A stretch of DNA of 64,000 nucleotides from Balneolaceae bacterium (lineage in GTDB: Bacteria; Bacteroidota; Rhodothermia; Balneolales; Balneolaceae): positions 1 through 64,000 of the forward strand of contig REDA01000006.1 in the NCBI GenBank assembly GCA_007693745.1, read 5' to 3'. Of the stretch, positions 9,542 to 18,614 are shown piece by piece; the first letter of the stretch is position 1, and every line of letters begins with the position of its first letter. The notes beneath the pieces were generated by a model. That model was not told the DNA's origin and did not search any database. It saw only the letters and a list, made by a program, of their open reading frames with translations. The translations under genes and the position numbers were made by a program.

Positions 9542-10027
9542 TCAGGAGGGGCTCTCAGACGGCTGCCGGGCACTGTTCAGAAAACGTGTAAACCCAACCA
9601 CATCCTGATACCCCCTGCGCCTGTCCATAACCGTTCCATCCGGCTTCATCAAAACGACAAAAGGATAGGCAGACACACCCATTCGAACAGCAAACTCTCT
9701 TTCCATCATCTCCTCTCCGAGAAAGGTGAGCATCCGCTCCGAATGGCCGTTGATCTTCACTGCATAGTAACCCCGGTCCAGGGCTGCCCTGACGGAGGGA
9801 GCCGGGTATGTTTCACGATCCATCTTCCTGCAAAACTGACAACCCACTTCAAATATATCAATCATCACATACTTATCAGAAGCAGCAGCCCTCTCGAGTG
9901 CAGCGTCAAGACTCATCCATTCCGGAGCATTTTCAATCTCTTCTGGAACGATCTGGTGGATTGAAAACCAGGTAAACAGTGCGATAAACAAGGTGATGAT
10001 AATTCCAAAAAGTACTTTCCGCGACAT
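9542..10027 (-). CDS. Membrane-anchored thioredoxin-like protein
   Basis: Short protein with an N-terminal membrane helix (VLFGIIITLFIALFTWF) and a thioredoxin-like domain. The redox motif CQFC is at Cys63 and Cys66, in the context MIDIFEVGCQFCRKM. A later cis-proline-type segment (VSAYPFVVLMKPDG) also fits. The arrangement resembles the thioredoxin_7/DUF255-like group, which acts in extracytoplasmic disulfide or thiol chemistry. With 161 residues it is a single domain. It lies upstream of the symporter on the same strand. Substrate and partner are unknown. Confidence 0.85.
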   Translation of the reverse strand: MSRKVLFGIIITLFIALFTWFSIHQIVPEEIENAPEWMSLDAALERAAASDKYVMIDIFEVGCQFCRKMDRETYPAPSVRAALDRGYYAVKINGHSERMLTFLGEEMMEREFAVRMGVSAYPFVVLMKPDGTVMDRRRGYQDVVGFTRFLNSARQPSESPS

Positions 10028-10127
10028 AGTGATTGATTTTAAACCTTTTTAAACCTTTTAACAACAGAAATGGAATGAATTAACTCAATTAATGGTAGAC
10101 TTTCCATACGATTTAACGAAAAAGACG

Positions 10128-11447
10128 ATGAGAATATATATAAAAATTGGAATGATTATTTTGGCACTGCTGCTGATCAGCGGGTGCAGCGGCAGCGGAG
10201 AGCAGACAGAGAACAGAGGAGGTGGGGTGATCCCTGCGGTGGAAGCAGTTCAGGCACAATTTGGCGGTCTTCCGCTGGAGGAACGCCTCAACGGTATTGT
10301 GAGGGCAAGCAATCAGGTAGATATTTACCCAAGAATCGCCGCACCGATTGAAGAGATTTTTGTACAAAATGGCGATCAGGTCAGAGAAGGGGAACCCCTG
10401 ATCCGTCTTAGAGATCTTGAATACAGGGAGCGCTTGAGACAGGCCGAGGCCAGCCTGAGGATTTCAATTGCGCAGAGAAGGCAGGCAGAAGCTGCACTCG
10501 GAGAGATCAGATCTGAACTGCGCAGAGCAAGAATACTGGCGGAACGGGAACTCAGCAGTGAACTGGAGATGGAACAGCTGGAAGCAAGGCTTGAGTCGGC
10601 TGAAGCCAGCCTGGAACTGGCAGAGGCACAGGTGGAACAGGCACGTTCGAATGTTGCAGAGCAGAATGAAGCACTTTCACAAACCGTTATTCTCTCACCG
10701 GTTGACGGAACCATAGGGCAGCGGGCAGCGGAAGTTGGCATGCAGGTAAATGCAAATACAAGATTGTTTACTGTGGGTGATTTAAGTCAGTCCCGGATTA
10801 CAATCAATCTCACGGAGCGAATGCTTGGCTACGTCCGAACAGGTCACACCGCCCGGATTTTTAGTGAAAACATGCCGGATACCGTACTGGTATCAGAGAT
10901 TTCAAGAATCTCACCCTTCCTTGGGGCCGGTAATTTCAGCACGGAAGCCGAAATTGATATTGAAAACGCGGGCGGTCTTCTTCTTCCGGGAATGTTTGTG
11001 ACTGTGGATGTTCTCTATGGTGAGAGTGAGCAGACCACAGTAGTTCCACTGAGCGCTCTCTACAGAAATCCCCAGACCGGGGCAACCGGAGTGTACAGAG
11101 CTACAGGCTTTGGACTGGAAGCGAGCCTGCTGACGGAACTCGATGCAGGGAATGAAATTAGGGATTTGAGTAACCCCACAACGGTTGAGTTTGTTCCGGT
11201 TGACATCGTAGCCAGAGGACGCGATGCGGCCGGAGTTACGGGAATACGGAGCGGTGACTGGGTGGTGACGGTAGGGCAAAACCTTCTGGTTCGCGACAAC
11301 AGCGAAGTGGCAAGGGTTCGCCCGGCAAGCTGGCAAAATATCATGGAAATGCAGCGGCTTCGACCGCAGGATCTCCTTCGTGAGATCATGAATGACAGCA
11401 ATGTTGCAAATCAGCTGCGCAACGACACCATTGTAAATGTAAATTGA
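10128..11447 (+). CDS. RND efflux periplasmic adaptor lipoprotein (membrane fusion protein)
   Basis: Adaptor of a tripartite efflux pump, linking an inner-membrane RND transporter to an outer-membrane channel. The start at 10128 is chosen because it begins a compact lipoprotein signal (MRIYIKIGMIILALLLISGC); the ORF runs 12 codons further upstream. The lipobox is LISGC. After it come the barrel-sandwich/biotinyl-like half motif (YPRIAAPIEEIFVQNGDQV), a long alpha-helical hairpin rich in Ala, Glu and Arg (about residues 95-185), and the second lipoyl half (ILSPVDGTIGQR). Beta-barrel and membrane-proximal domains complete it. The pump gene starts 7 bp downstream, so the two form an operon. A TolC-type gene is not in the cluster. 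Confidence 0.93.
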   Translation: MRIYIKIGMIILALLLISGCSGSGEQTENRGGGVIPAVEAVQAQFGGLPLEERLNGIVRASNQVDIYPRIAAPIEEIFVQNGDQVREGEPLIRLRDLEYRERLRQAEASLRISIAQRRQAEAALGEIRSELRRARILAERELSSELEMEQLEARLESAEASLELAEAQVEQARSNVAEQNEALSQTVILSPVDGTIGQRAAEVGMQVNANTRLFTVGDLSQSRITINLTERMLGYVRTGHTARIFSENMPDTVLVSEISRISPFLGAGNFSTEAEIDIENAGGLLLPGMFVTVDVLYGESEQTTVVPLSALYRNPQTGATGVYRATGFGLEASLLTELDAGNEIRDLSNPTTVEFVPVDIVARGRDAAGVTGIRSGDWVVTVGQNLLVRDNSEVARVRPASWQNIMEMQRLRPQDLLREIMNDSNVANQLRNDTIVNVN

Positions 11448-11454
11448 GCTTCCT

Positions 11455-14400
11455 ATGGGAATGACAGAAACATCCATTAAACGACCCATAGCAACGGCTA
11501 TGGTCTATCTGATTGTGGTAGTCCTCGGCATTGCAGGATTCCGCTATCTGCCGGTTGACCTGCTTCCGCCAATCGAGTTTCCCCGGATCTCGATTTCCGT
11601 GGATTATCCCAATGTGGGGCCGGAAGAGATTGAGGTGATCATCACCGATCAGATTGAAAATGCAATCGCCGGAGTGGCTAATGTGGAAGAAGTAACCTCC
11701 AGATCCGAAGAGGGCCGCAGTACAGTGACGATGAATTTTTCCCAGAATGTAAATCTGGATGAAGCAGCCAATGATGTACGGGCTGCCCTCGACAGGGTTC
11801 GGCGGTCACTTCCCGAGGAAGCGGATACGCCGCGTGTCAGAAAATTTGATCCGAATAACGCTCCGATTGTTATTCTGGGAGCACAGTCGGATCGTGCACT
11901 CGACGAACTGACCCGGCTGCTGGAGCGTGATATTTCAAAACGGCTGGAACAGATTCCGGGTGTGGGGTCGATAGATGTGTGGGGCGGAGTCTATCGCGAA
12001 ATTCTGGTAAACCTGAAACGCGACCGGCTGATTGCGAGCGGACTCACCGCCGTACAGGTTCAAAACGCGATTGTCGCTGAAAACAATACACTTCCGGGTG
12101 GAAACGTAAAAGATGGACTCACCGAGCTTTATGTGCGTACGCTGGGGGAGTTTACCTCCGTTAATGACATTGCCGCGACGATTATTACGAGAATCGACGG
12201 GGTGCCGGTTCGGGTGCGTGATGTGGCAACCGTTGAAGACGCTTTTGCCGATATCTGGCGGGTAACCACCGTAAATGACGTGCCGATGATCCGGATGGGA
12301 ATCCGGAAACAAACAGGTGCCAATACGGTGGAGGTGTCCAGACAGATCCACCGCGAAGTGGAGCGGATCAACAACGAGCGGCAGGACCTGAACCTGCTGG
12401 TGGTTACCGATCAGAGTGATTTCATTCAGAACTCGATCGACAATGTACAGCAGGCCGCAATGTGGGGGGCTCTTCTGGCAATCTTTATTCTCTATCTCTT
12501 TCTCAGAAATGGTTCCACAACTTTTATTATCTCCCTGGCAATACCGGTTTCCATCATCGCCACTTTCGGGCTGCTCTACTTTAACGGCCTGACACTCAAT
12601 CAGATGAGCTTTGGAGGTCTCGCACTCGGAGTGGGTCTGATTGTGGATAATGCCATCGTTGTACTTGAGAATATTGTCCGGCTTCGAAGTCAGGGGAAGA
12701 GTCGCGCAGTAAGTTCACTCCAGGGAACCAAAGAGGTGGGGGGAGCCATCATCGCTTCCACAATTACCACCTCTGTAATCTTCCTTCCGGTAGTCTTTAT
12801 GCAGACGATCACCGGAACCATGTTCCAGGAGCTGGCTCTGGTGGTTGTTTTTGCTCTCCTTTGTTCACTGCTCATTGCCCTGACACTGGTACCGATGCTC
12901 GCGAGTAAATTTTTAAGTGTTCGTCCCGACAGTGAGCTTGCCAAAAAAGATAAGGGTCGTTTCCAGCTCTTTTTTGAACGCTTTGAAAACCAATACAGTG
13001 ATTTCCTGAGTAAAGCCATCCGCAGAAAGGGATGGGTGTTTGGCATTGCCGCAACACTGATCGTAGTATCCGTGTATGGTGCAGGTTTTATCGACACCGA
13101 ACTGGCACCGCAGACGGAAGCCGATGAAATCAGCATTGAATTTTTTCTGCCTGACGGAATGAATATCGCAGTGGCCAACCGTTATCTTGAGGAACTGAAA
13201 GAGAAGGTGACTGCGATAACACCCATGGATCAGGTAAAATACATCAGTACAGAAGTGCGAAACGGACGCGCACAGGTAGAACTGAATCTGGTGGATGTAA
13301 GCGAACGCACCATCAGTTCCTATGTTCTTGCCGATCAGATTCGCGATCAGATTGAGGGCAGTATCCCCGGAGGGTTTTTCAGGGTGAGAGCTCAGAGCGG
13401 CCTCTGGATTCTCCGGCGGATTTTCGGATCGGGCGGTGATGAGGCAGTACAGATTCAGCTGAGAGGTTATGATCTGGACCTGGCCAATGAACTTGCAGAT
13501 GATATCCGCCGTCGTATGGAAACGATCCCTGAAGTAAGAGGAGTGCGGTCTGACCGGGAAGAGGGAAGACCGGAACAGAATATCATTTTTGATCGTGAGA
13601 AAATTGCAGAACTCGGACTCACCGCCCGGGAAGTGGCACAGGCCATTCAGGCCAATGTGGGGGGTGCAAGGGCGGGTGTTTACCGGGATGGAGGCGACGA
13701 ATTCCCCATCACAGTGAGACTTCAGGAACAGGACCGGATGAGTACACTCGACCTTGAAAATATCTCAGTTCGTACTGCCTCCGGTGCCACAGTACCCATC
13801 TCAACGGTGATAGACCAGCAGGCATCCCGCGGACCGGTGACAATCAACCGTGTGAACGGACAGAGGGTTACATTCATCACAGCCAATCTGGAAAGTGGTG
13901 TACCGCTGGGTCAGGCAGTTGAGAAGATACAGACTTCACTCTCGGATCTGACATTGCCGGCCGGATTTTCCATCGTTTACAGCGGCGAATATGAAGAACA
14001 GCAGAAAGCACAACGGGATTTTATCATCTCTATCCTGATGGCACTAGGCCTGATCTATATGGTGATGGCGGCACAGTTTGAGCGCTTCCTGGATCCTCTG
14101 ATTGTGATGTTTGCCGTGCCGGTGGCTGTCATCGGGATTATCCCAACCATGATTCTGACCAATACCACGTTCAATATGCAGAGTATCATGGGGGTAATTA
14201 TGCTTGTCGGGATCGTTGTAAATAATGCGATTGTACTGGTGGATTACATCAACCTGATGCGAAGGGAGCGAAATATGCCGCTTATCCAGGCAGTACTGGA
14301 GTCGGGCAGGCTCCGGCTGCGGCCCATTCTCATGACCACGCTCACGACGGTACTGGGGCTCCTGCCTCTCTCCTTTGGCTGGGGAGCCGGGGGTGAAATT

Positions 14401-14577
14401 CAGGCCGCACTGGCAAGAGTGGTGATCGGCGGACTCACCGCTTCAACGCTCATCACCCTGGTACTGATTCCGGTTGTTTACATCACAGCTCACGGGATCA
14501 AGGAGTATCTCCTGGAGAAAAAAGCAGAATGGCAGGCGGCTTCCGAAGCTGCAGTACCTCAACCTGCTCAGGGATAA
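11455..14577 (+). CDS. RND family efflux transporter (AcrB/HAE1-like)
   Basis: Inner-membrane proton-driven exporter of the resistance-nodulation-division family. The 1040 residues are the usual length. It shows an N-terminal membrane helix (TAMVYLIVVVLGIAGF), two large periplasmic loops, and two clusters of membrane helices. The proton-relay aspartate region is GLALGVGLIVDNAIVVLEN in the first half, and VGIVVNNAIVLVDYIN is its counterpart in the second. The C-terminal repeat MTTLTTVLGLLPLSFGWGAGGE is typical. It is transcribed with the adaptor gene immediately upstream. Substrates could be drugs, detergents, lipids or metals; the sequence resembles the hydrophobic/amphiphilic efflux branch more than the heavy-metal branch. 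Confidence 0.95.
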   Translation: MGMTETSIKRPIATAMVYLIVVVLGIAGFRYLPVDLLPPIEFPRISISVDYPNVGPEEIEVIITDQIENAIAGVANVEEVTSRSEEGRSTVTMNFSQNVNLDEAANDVRAALDRVRRSLPEEADTPRVRKFDPNNAPIVILGAQSDRALDELTRLLERDISKRLEQIPGVGSIDVWGGVYREILVNLKRDRLIASGLTAVQVQNAIVAENNTLPGGNVKDGLTELYVRTLGEFTSVNDIAATIITRIDGVPVRVRDVATVEDAFADIWRVTTVNDVPMIRMGIRKQTGANTVEVSRQIHREVERINNERQDLNLLVVTDQSDFIQNSIDNVQQAAMWGALLAIFILYLFLRNGSTTFIISLAIPVSIIATFGLLYFNGLTLNQMSFGGLALGVGLIVDNAIVVLENIVRLRSQGKSRAVSSLQGTKEVGGAIIASTITTSVIFLPVVFMQTITGTMFQELALVVVFALLCSLLIALTLVPMLASKFLSVRPDSELAKKDKGRFQLFFERFENQYSDFLSKAIRRKGWVFGIAATLIVVSVYGAGFIDTELAPQTEADEISIEFFLPDGMNIAVANRYLEELKEKVTAITPMDQVKYISTEVRNGRAQVELNLVDVSERTISSYVLADQIRDQIEGSIPGGFFRVRAQSGLWILRRIFGSGGDEAVQIQLRGYDLDLANELADDIRRRMETIPEVRGVRSDREEGRPEQNIIFDREKIAELGLTAREVAQAIQANVGGARAGVYRDGGDEFPITVRLQEQDRMSTLDLENISVRTASGATVPISTVIDQQASRGPVTINRVNGQRVTFITANLESGVPLGQAVEKIQTSLSDLTLPAGFSIVYSGEYEEQQKAQRDFIISILMALGLIYMVMAAQFERFLDPLIVMFAVPVAVIGIIPTMILTNTTFNMQSIMGVIMLVGIVVNNAIVLVDYINLMRRERNMPLIQAVLESGRLRLRPILMTTLTTVLGLLPLSFGWGAGGEIQAALARVVIGGLTASTLITLVLIPVVYITAHGIKEYLLEKKAEWQAASEAAVPQPAQG

Positions 14578-15037
14578 CAGCTAAGAAAGAGACCGCCTGC
14601 CCTATGTCAACGGCCGCGGATCACCCGCAGATTCCGGCGGTCCCGGCCGGGATTACCCGTTAACCGGCTCCTTCATCCGAAGGGCCGGATTCCAGGCCTT
14701 TCAGCGAATTCGGCAATGAGAGGCATGCGCTCTCAGTTGCTCTTATTCAAAAAAAGGGAGTGAATGATGAAGGAAAGAGTCAGTTGAAATAACAGGTGTA
14801 CACTTTCAGTTCGGGATGCGGAAATCAGTCAAAGGAAGGGTGATTTTTCTGCGGCGGTATCCAGTGAAAGAGAGGCGGCTGCGTTCCGGATTTTAAAGTA
14901 ACTCCTAATAATATAAGCTCAAGAGGTACAGCCGGACAAATCTCATTTGACATTCTCAGGTAAACGCAATTATTATATAAGTAATAGTAATTAATATACT
15001 ATCTTTAGCTCTTATTAATAGTCTAAAAAGTCTTCAA
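14578..15037. other. 460-bp intergenic region, GC-rich left part and AT-rich right part
   Basis: No coding frame of substance was found. The left 350 bp contain several short CCGG/GGCC-rich inverted words but no clear terminator for the efflux operon. The right 100 bp are strongly AT-rich and contain the promoter-like site listed at 14947-14976. The function of the middle part is unknown. Confidence 0.4.
14947..14976 (+). promoter_or_regulatory. Sigma-70-like promoter for the HTH gene at 15038
   Basis: TTGACA at 14947-14952, an 18-bp spacer and TATTAT at 14971-14976, inside an AT-rich tract and 60 bp before the start codon of the downstream gene. This matches the E. coli-type consensus, which is not the usual Bacteroidota TTTG/TAnnTTTG pattern, so it is noted as a candidate only. 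Confidence 0.4.
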
Positions 15038-15439
15038 ATGCCCAGGAAAATCGGTTCCCTAACGCTCTATTCGGTTGATGATCTGCATGAAATGCTTGGA
15101 ATCAGTAAAATGACACTCCGGACCTACCTGAGGGAAGGCCGGCTCAGAGGCCGAAAACTCGGGGTGCAGTGGTATGTTACGGAAGAGGCGATTCGGGACT
15201 ATTTTGAAGAGGAGAAACCAAAACAGCCGGCGGATGAAAAACCGGTTTACCGCTATATTGTTCAGGGAGTAAACGACCTGGTCAGCGAAACCGAAGAGTG
15301 TACTACCGTTCCGGAAGCTCTGGAATGTCTTCAGAGTCAGGCGATCATCAGCCTTTTCCAGGTACAGATTATTAATGTGAGTACCAATGAGGTGGTGGAG
15401 GTTGTGAAAGCACGCGACTTTATGGAGCGGCACAACTGA
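15038..15439 (+). CDS. Small DNA-binding protein with MerR/excisionase-type helix-turn-helix
   Basis: 133 residues. The N-terminal 55 residues fit the HTH_17/excisionase family: LYSVDDLHEMLGISKMTLR is the helix-turn-helix and TYLREGRLRGRKLGVQWYV the wing. Such domains bind DNA in plasmid, phage and integrative-element control, but also occur in stand-alone chromosomal regulators. The C-terminal 70 residues (from KPVYRYIVQG) are not recognised and may be a sensory or dimerisation part. No integrase or phage gene is nearby. It is followed at 90 bp by a small unknown gene and then by an SdpI-like gene on the same strand, possibly one transcript. Confidence 0.75.
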   Translation: MPRKIGSLTLYSVDDLHEMLGISKMTLRTYLREGRLRGRKLGVQWYVTEEAIRDYFEEEKPKQPADEKPVYRYIVQGVNDLVSETEECTTVPEALECLQSQAIISLFQVQIINVSTNEVVEVVKARDFMERHN

Positions 15440-15529
15440 TTTGTGCCGGTAACCGGGTATAAAGGGCCGGGGATCTTCCCCACCCTTTCGAATACCCTGA
15501 ACAGGATCAGGCAGAAATAAAAAAAGAGT

Positions 15530-15841
15530 ATGAAATTTCAGGATACAACGCTTCAGATCATTGAATTTGGCGATGACCCCTCCGACCGGTTTTACTGCCT
15601 GGTGGATGAGAGGGTGAGTCCGGGTGGGTTAAACATCGAAAAGATGAGACTTACCGATCCCAGAAACATCGACCTGCAATTCCGTGAAGCGGGCAGTATC
15701 CTGATGCTGACAGGGGATGAAGCAGAAGAACTTTTCCTCCGGGGAGAACTTGACCGTGATCAGCTTCACAAGTCTCTTTTTACTCTTGCCGAAAAAGAGG
15801 GGGTGATCCGTGTTGACACAGATCAATCCAAAAACCGATAG
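15530..15841 (+). CDS. Small conserved-looking protein of unknown function
   Basis: 103 residues, no signal peptide, no membrane helix, acidic. The sequence begins MKFQDTTLQIIEFGDDPSDR and ends in a charged tail. I do not recognise a family. The frame is well formed: it starts at an ATG after a purine-rich AAAAAAGAG stretch and ends 12 bp before the next gene, which supports it being real. It probably belongs with the neighbouring SdpI-like gene. Confidence 0.65.
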   Translation: MKFQDTTLQIIEFGDDPSDRFYCLVDERVSPGGLNIEKMRLTDPRNIDLQFREAGSILMLTGDEAEELFLRGELDRDQLHKSLFTLAEKEGVIRVDTDQSKNR

Positions 15842-15853
15842 AGAGAGAAGGTT

Positions 15854-16183
15854 ATGGCCACAGTCATACAGGGACTTATTGCACTTATCATAGTACTGGC
15901 AGGTTGGATACAGAAAAAATGGCCACCCAAAACGATCAATTCCTGGTATGGCTACCGGACAGGAAGAGCCATGCGGACTCAGGAAGTGTGGGACTTCGCA
16001 CAGCACTACTCTGCAGTGATGATGATCCGCTACGGGTTTATCTGCGGAGCAGTGGCGCCACTCTGGCTGCTTACGGATGCCAATTCTACTCTCTGTTTTC
16101 TGATTGCGACATTTTTCTCAGGCGGCTGTTTGCTCATTCCCATCTGGTTAACTGAGCAGAAACTGAAAAAGAAATTCGGATAG
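15854..16183 (+). CDS. SdpI/YhfL-family small membrane protein
   Basis: 109 residues with three hydrophobic helices (residues 2-18, about 58-75 and 80-98). Between the first two lies the family signature: NSWYGYRTGRAMRTQEVWDFA matches the SdpI-type GYRT...s...W motif, and only the key words are given here. In Bacillus SdpI is an immunity protein against the SdpC toxin; most bacterial homologues of this short form have unknown roles. It follows the small unknown gene at 12 bp, so co-transcription is likely. The next gene is convergent and ends 4 bp away. Confidence 0.8.
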   Translation: MATVIQGLIALIIVLAGWIQKKWPPKTINSWYGYRTGRAMRTQEVWDFAQHYSAVMMIRYGFICGAVAPLWLLTDANSTLCFLIATFFSGGCLLIPIWLTEQKLKKKFG

Positions 16184-16187
16184 GGGA

Positions 16188-16793
16188 TCAGCGCCCCAGG
16201 TTCACCTCAAAAGGCCCATGCTCAAGCCACCACTGCTTTACCTGTATCAGTGTGGTGATGGTTTTTGCGTCGGTCAGCTCGCCATTGTGAATCATCTTTA
16301 TTGCATCCCGGAAGGGAATCCGAAGAGGCTGAAGAAACTCATCGGCATCCTCATTTTGTGATTCTATGGAGAGATCCCAGGCCACATAACTGTGGATGAT
16401 CTCGTCGGCATAACCGATAGCCGGATAGAAATATCCTGTTTTTTCGAGCTGTGTGCAGCGGATGCCACTCTCTTCCAGCAGTTCCCTTCGCGCTGTTTCG
16501 AGCGGATCTTCTCCCGGATCGATCTTGCCGGCCGGCACCTCTAAAAAGGTAACCCCGGCGGGAAAGCGAAACTGCCTGAGCAACATAATGGTGCCATCCT
16601 TAAATACGGGAACCACAGCACAGGCGCCGGGATGTTTGATCCACTCCCGGGTTGAAGTGGTACCGTCGGGGAGACGCACCTCATCCAGCCAGACATCCAG
16701 GAGTTTACCCTTAAAGACCTGTTTTGAAGAGAGAGACGTTTCGGTCAGTTCTCCGCTGTTATGTGAGGAGTGAGGAGTGCCGGGTTGATTCAT
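16188..16793 (-). CDS. Nudix hydrolase, ADP-ribose pyrophosphatase type
   Basis: Hydrolyses nucleoside diphosphate derivatives, probably ADP-ribose or similar sugars, in the cytoplasm. The start at 16793 (MNQPGTPHSS) is preferred; the ORF extends 21 codons further but those residues overlap the divergent gene's 5' region. The Nudix box is complete: GKIDPGEDPLETARRELLEE, with the metal-binding REXXEE core. An N-terminal beta sheet and a preceding PAG (FLEVPAGKIDPG) fit the ADPRase group. About 200 residues is the usual length. It converges on the SdpI-like gene. Confidence 0.9.
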   Translation of the reverse strand: MNQPGTPHSSHNSGELTETSLSSKQVFKGKLLDVWLDEVRLPDGTTSTREWIKHPGACAVVPVFKDGTIMLLRQFRFPAGVTFLEVPAGKIDPGEDPLETARRELLEESGIRCTQLEKTGYFYPAIGYADEIIHSYVAWDLSIESQNEDADEFLQPLRIPFRDAIKMIHNGELTDAKTITTLIQVKQWWLEHGPFEVNLGR

Positions 16794-16895
16794 AATAAAA
16801 AACTGCTTTAAAAAGTGTATTTTTCTTCCGGTGATCAGAAGGTATTGTTTTCGCAAAGCAACAAAATAGCTGATTATTCACTGAAATCGCATCGC

Positions 16896-17486
16896 ATGGG
16901 AGAATTTACAAACATCGACGGGAAAAAGGTCTTGGTAAAGGATGATATCCTTACATTGTCGAACCTTATCTCCCTCTCGCGGGTACTTGTCGTGATTCCT
17001 GTGATCTGGATTCATACCGGAAATGAGAGGGAAGTCAATGCACTGATCTGGGCACTGATCGGTTATGGTATTTTTTCGGACTATCTGGATGGCCTTGCAG
17101 CCCGCCTGCGCAATGAGATATCAGAGTTGGGCAAAGTGCTCGATCCGGTTGCCGACAAGCTGATGGCCTTCTTTCTCTTTCTCTATACGGTATGGATTGG
17201 CTGGATTCCGCTCTGGTTTTTTGCGGTGGGAGTGCTGCGCGACCTGTTGATTATGGCCGGTTCGGCGCAGATCAAAAAAAGAAGGGGGAAGGTGGCCATG
17301 TCGATCATGTCGGGTAAGATTTCGGTGAATATACTGGCCGCCTACTGGATGGCCGTCTTCTTTTTCAGAGATGCCGTGATGGTACATGAGCTGCTGATGT
17401 ACCTCTCGCTGCTGGCAATGATCTACTCCTTCATCAACTACGTAATCCGTTACCGGCAGATCCTTGACGGGGCAGAATTTAATTAA
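16896..17486 (+). CDS. CDP-alcohol phosphatidyltransferase (PgsA-like)
   Basis: Membrane enzyme that moves a phosphatidyl group from CDP-diacylglycerol to an alcohol, most often glycerol 3-phosphate, in phospholipid synthesis. The start at 16896 (MGEFTNIDGKK) is preferred over an upstream ATG at 16815, because the latter would place 27 polar residues in the divergent promoter region. The catalytic motif is visible: DYLDGLAAR, then G and LDPVADK, matching DGxxAR..G..D..D. Four to five further membrane helices follow. The length of 196 residues is usual. It is followed 85 bp later by ftsY. Confidence 0.9.
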   Translation: MGEFTNIDGKKVLVKDDILTLSNLISLSRVLVVIPVIWIHTGNEREVNALIWALIGYGIFSDYLDGLAARLRNEISELGKVLDPVADKLMAFFLFLYTVWIGWIPLWFFAVGVLRDLLIMAGSAQIKKRRGKVAMSIMSGKISVNILAAYWMAVFFFRDAVMVHELLMYLSLLAMIYSFINYVIRYRQILDGAEFN

Positions 17487-17571
17487 AAAAAAAGAGGTAA
17501 ATTAAACGGCAGAGAGCCTTGGGAGTTCACCCCATGATGCAGATCTGGAATATCATTCGAAAACTAAGAAA

Positions 17572-18537
17572 ATGGGCTGGTTAGATAAGTTAGGGTTAAA
17601 ACGAAAAGAGAAACTTGAACAGGGTGTCGAAAAAAGCCGGGAGGGATTGCTCAATAAAATCGGCAAGAGCATCGCGGGAAAAGACCGGATCGACGATGAG
17701 ACGCTGGATGAGTTGGAAGACGCCCTGATCACATCCGATGTTGGGGTCAAAACCACGGTCGAGATTATACGAAGGCTGGAGGGGCGGGTAGCCCGCGACA
17801 AATTTGTGACTCAAAACGAACTTCAGCAGATCATGAGGGAAGAGATTACCGCCCTTCTGATGGAAAACCGGCCGGATCAGCCCGCCGGCTTTGATGCAGC
17901 ATTTCCGCACAAGCCCCATGTGATCCTTATCGTGGGAGTGAACGGCGTTGGAAAAACCACAACCATCGGCAAGCTGGCTCATCTCTACAAACAAGCAGGC
18001 AAGCAGGTAGTTTTGGGTGCGGCAGATACCTTCAGGGCGGCAGCGGTGGATCAGCTTACGATCTGGAGTGAACGGGCAGGAGTTCCGATTATTCAGCAGG
18101 GGCAGAACGCGGATCCGGCTGCAGTGGCATACGATACGGTAAGTTCAGCAGTTTCCAGGGGAGCCGATGTGGCGCTGATCGATACCGCCGGCCGTCTTCA
18201 CAACAAAAAGTCGCTGATGGAAGAGCTGGGCAAGATCAAACGGGTGATGAGCAAAGTAACAGAGGAGGCTCCTCATGAAATCCTGCTGGTGCTCGACGCC
18301 TCTACCGGACAAAACGCGCTGCTTCAGGCCAGGGCGTTTACCGAAGTGGTGGACGTGACGGGCCTTGTACTCACCAAGCTCGACGGCACAGCGAAGGGGG
18401 GAATTGTGATCGGCATCTCGAATGAGCTGAAGGTTCCGGTGAAATTCATTGGCGTAGGTGAACAGATTGAAGACCTGCAGGTATTCGACCGGGCCGACTT
18501 TGTGGATGCGCTGTTTGGAAGCCGGCAAAAGGATTAA
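17572..18537 (+). CDS. ftsY: Signal recognition particle receptor FtsY
   Basis: GTPase that receives the SRP-ribosome complex at the membrane for co-translational insertion. The 321 residues consist of the N domain (helical, residues 1-95) and G domain only; the long acidic A domain of the E. coli protein is absent, as is common outside enterobacteria. G-motifs are clear: G1 GVNGVGKTTTIGKL, a DTFRAAA insertion-box segment, G3 DTAGRLHN, G4 TKLDGTAKGG and the closing GVGEQIEDLQVFD. The start ATG is the first in frame and gives a basic amphipathic N-terminus. Confidence 0.97.
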   Translation: MGWLDKLGLKRKEKLEQGVEKSREGLLNKIGKSIAGKDRIDDETLDELEDALITSDVGVKTTVEIIRRLEGRVARDKFVTQNELQQIMREEITALLMENRPDQPAGFDAAFPHKPHVILIVGVNGVGKTTTIGKLAHLYKQAGKQVVLGAADTFRAAAVDQLTIWSERAGVPIIQQGQNADPAAVAYDTVSSAVSRGADVALIDTAGRLHNKKSLMEELGKIKRVMSKVTEEAPHEILLVLDASTGQNALLQARAFTEVVDVTGLVLTKLDGTAKGGIVIGISNELKVPVKFIGVGEQIEDLQVFDRADFVDALFGSRQKD

Positions 18538-18614
18538 TTGAATCCAATGAGCTGCCGATAAGTTCATCTTGAGACCCGCAACACTGAGTAAAGCGTTATG
18601 ACATCCCCGGGGGC

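Noticed and set aside
14578-15037. Possible hidden tRNA or small RNA in the 460-bp gap
   Set aside because: No T-loop (GGTTCRA-type) or acceptor-stem pairing and no terminator were found; GC-rich words are short and irregular.
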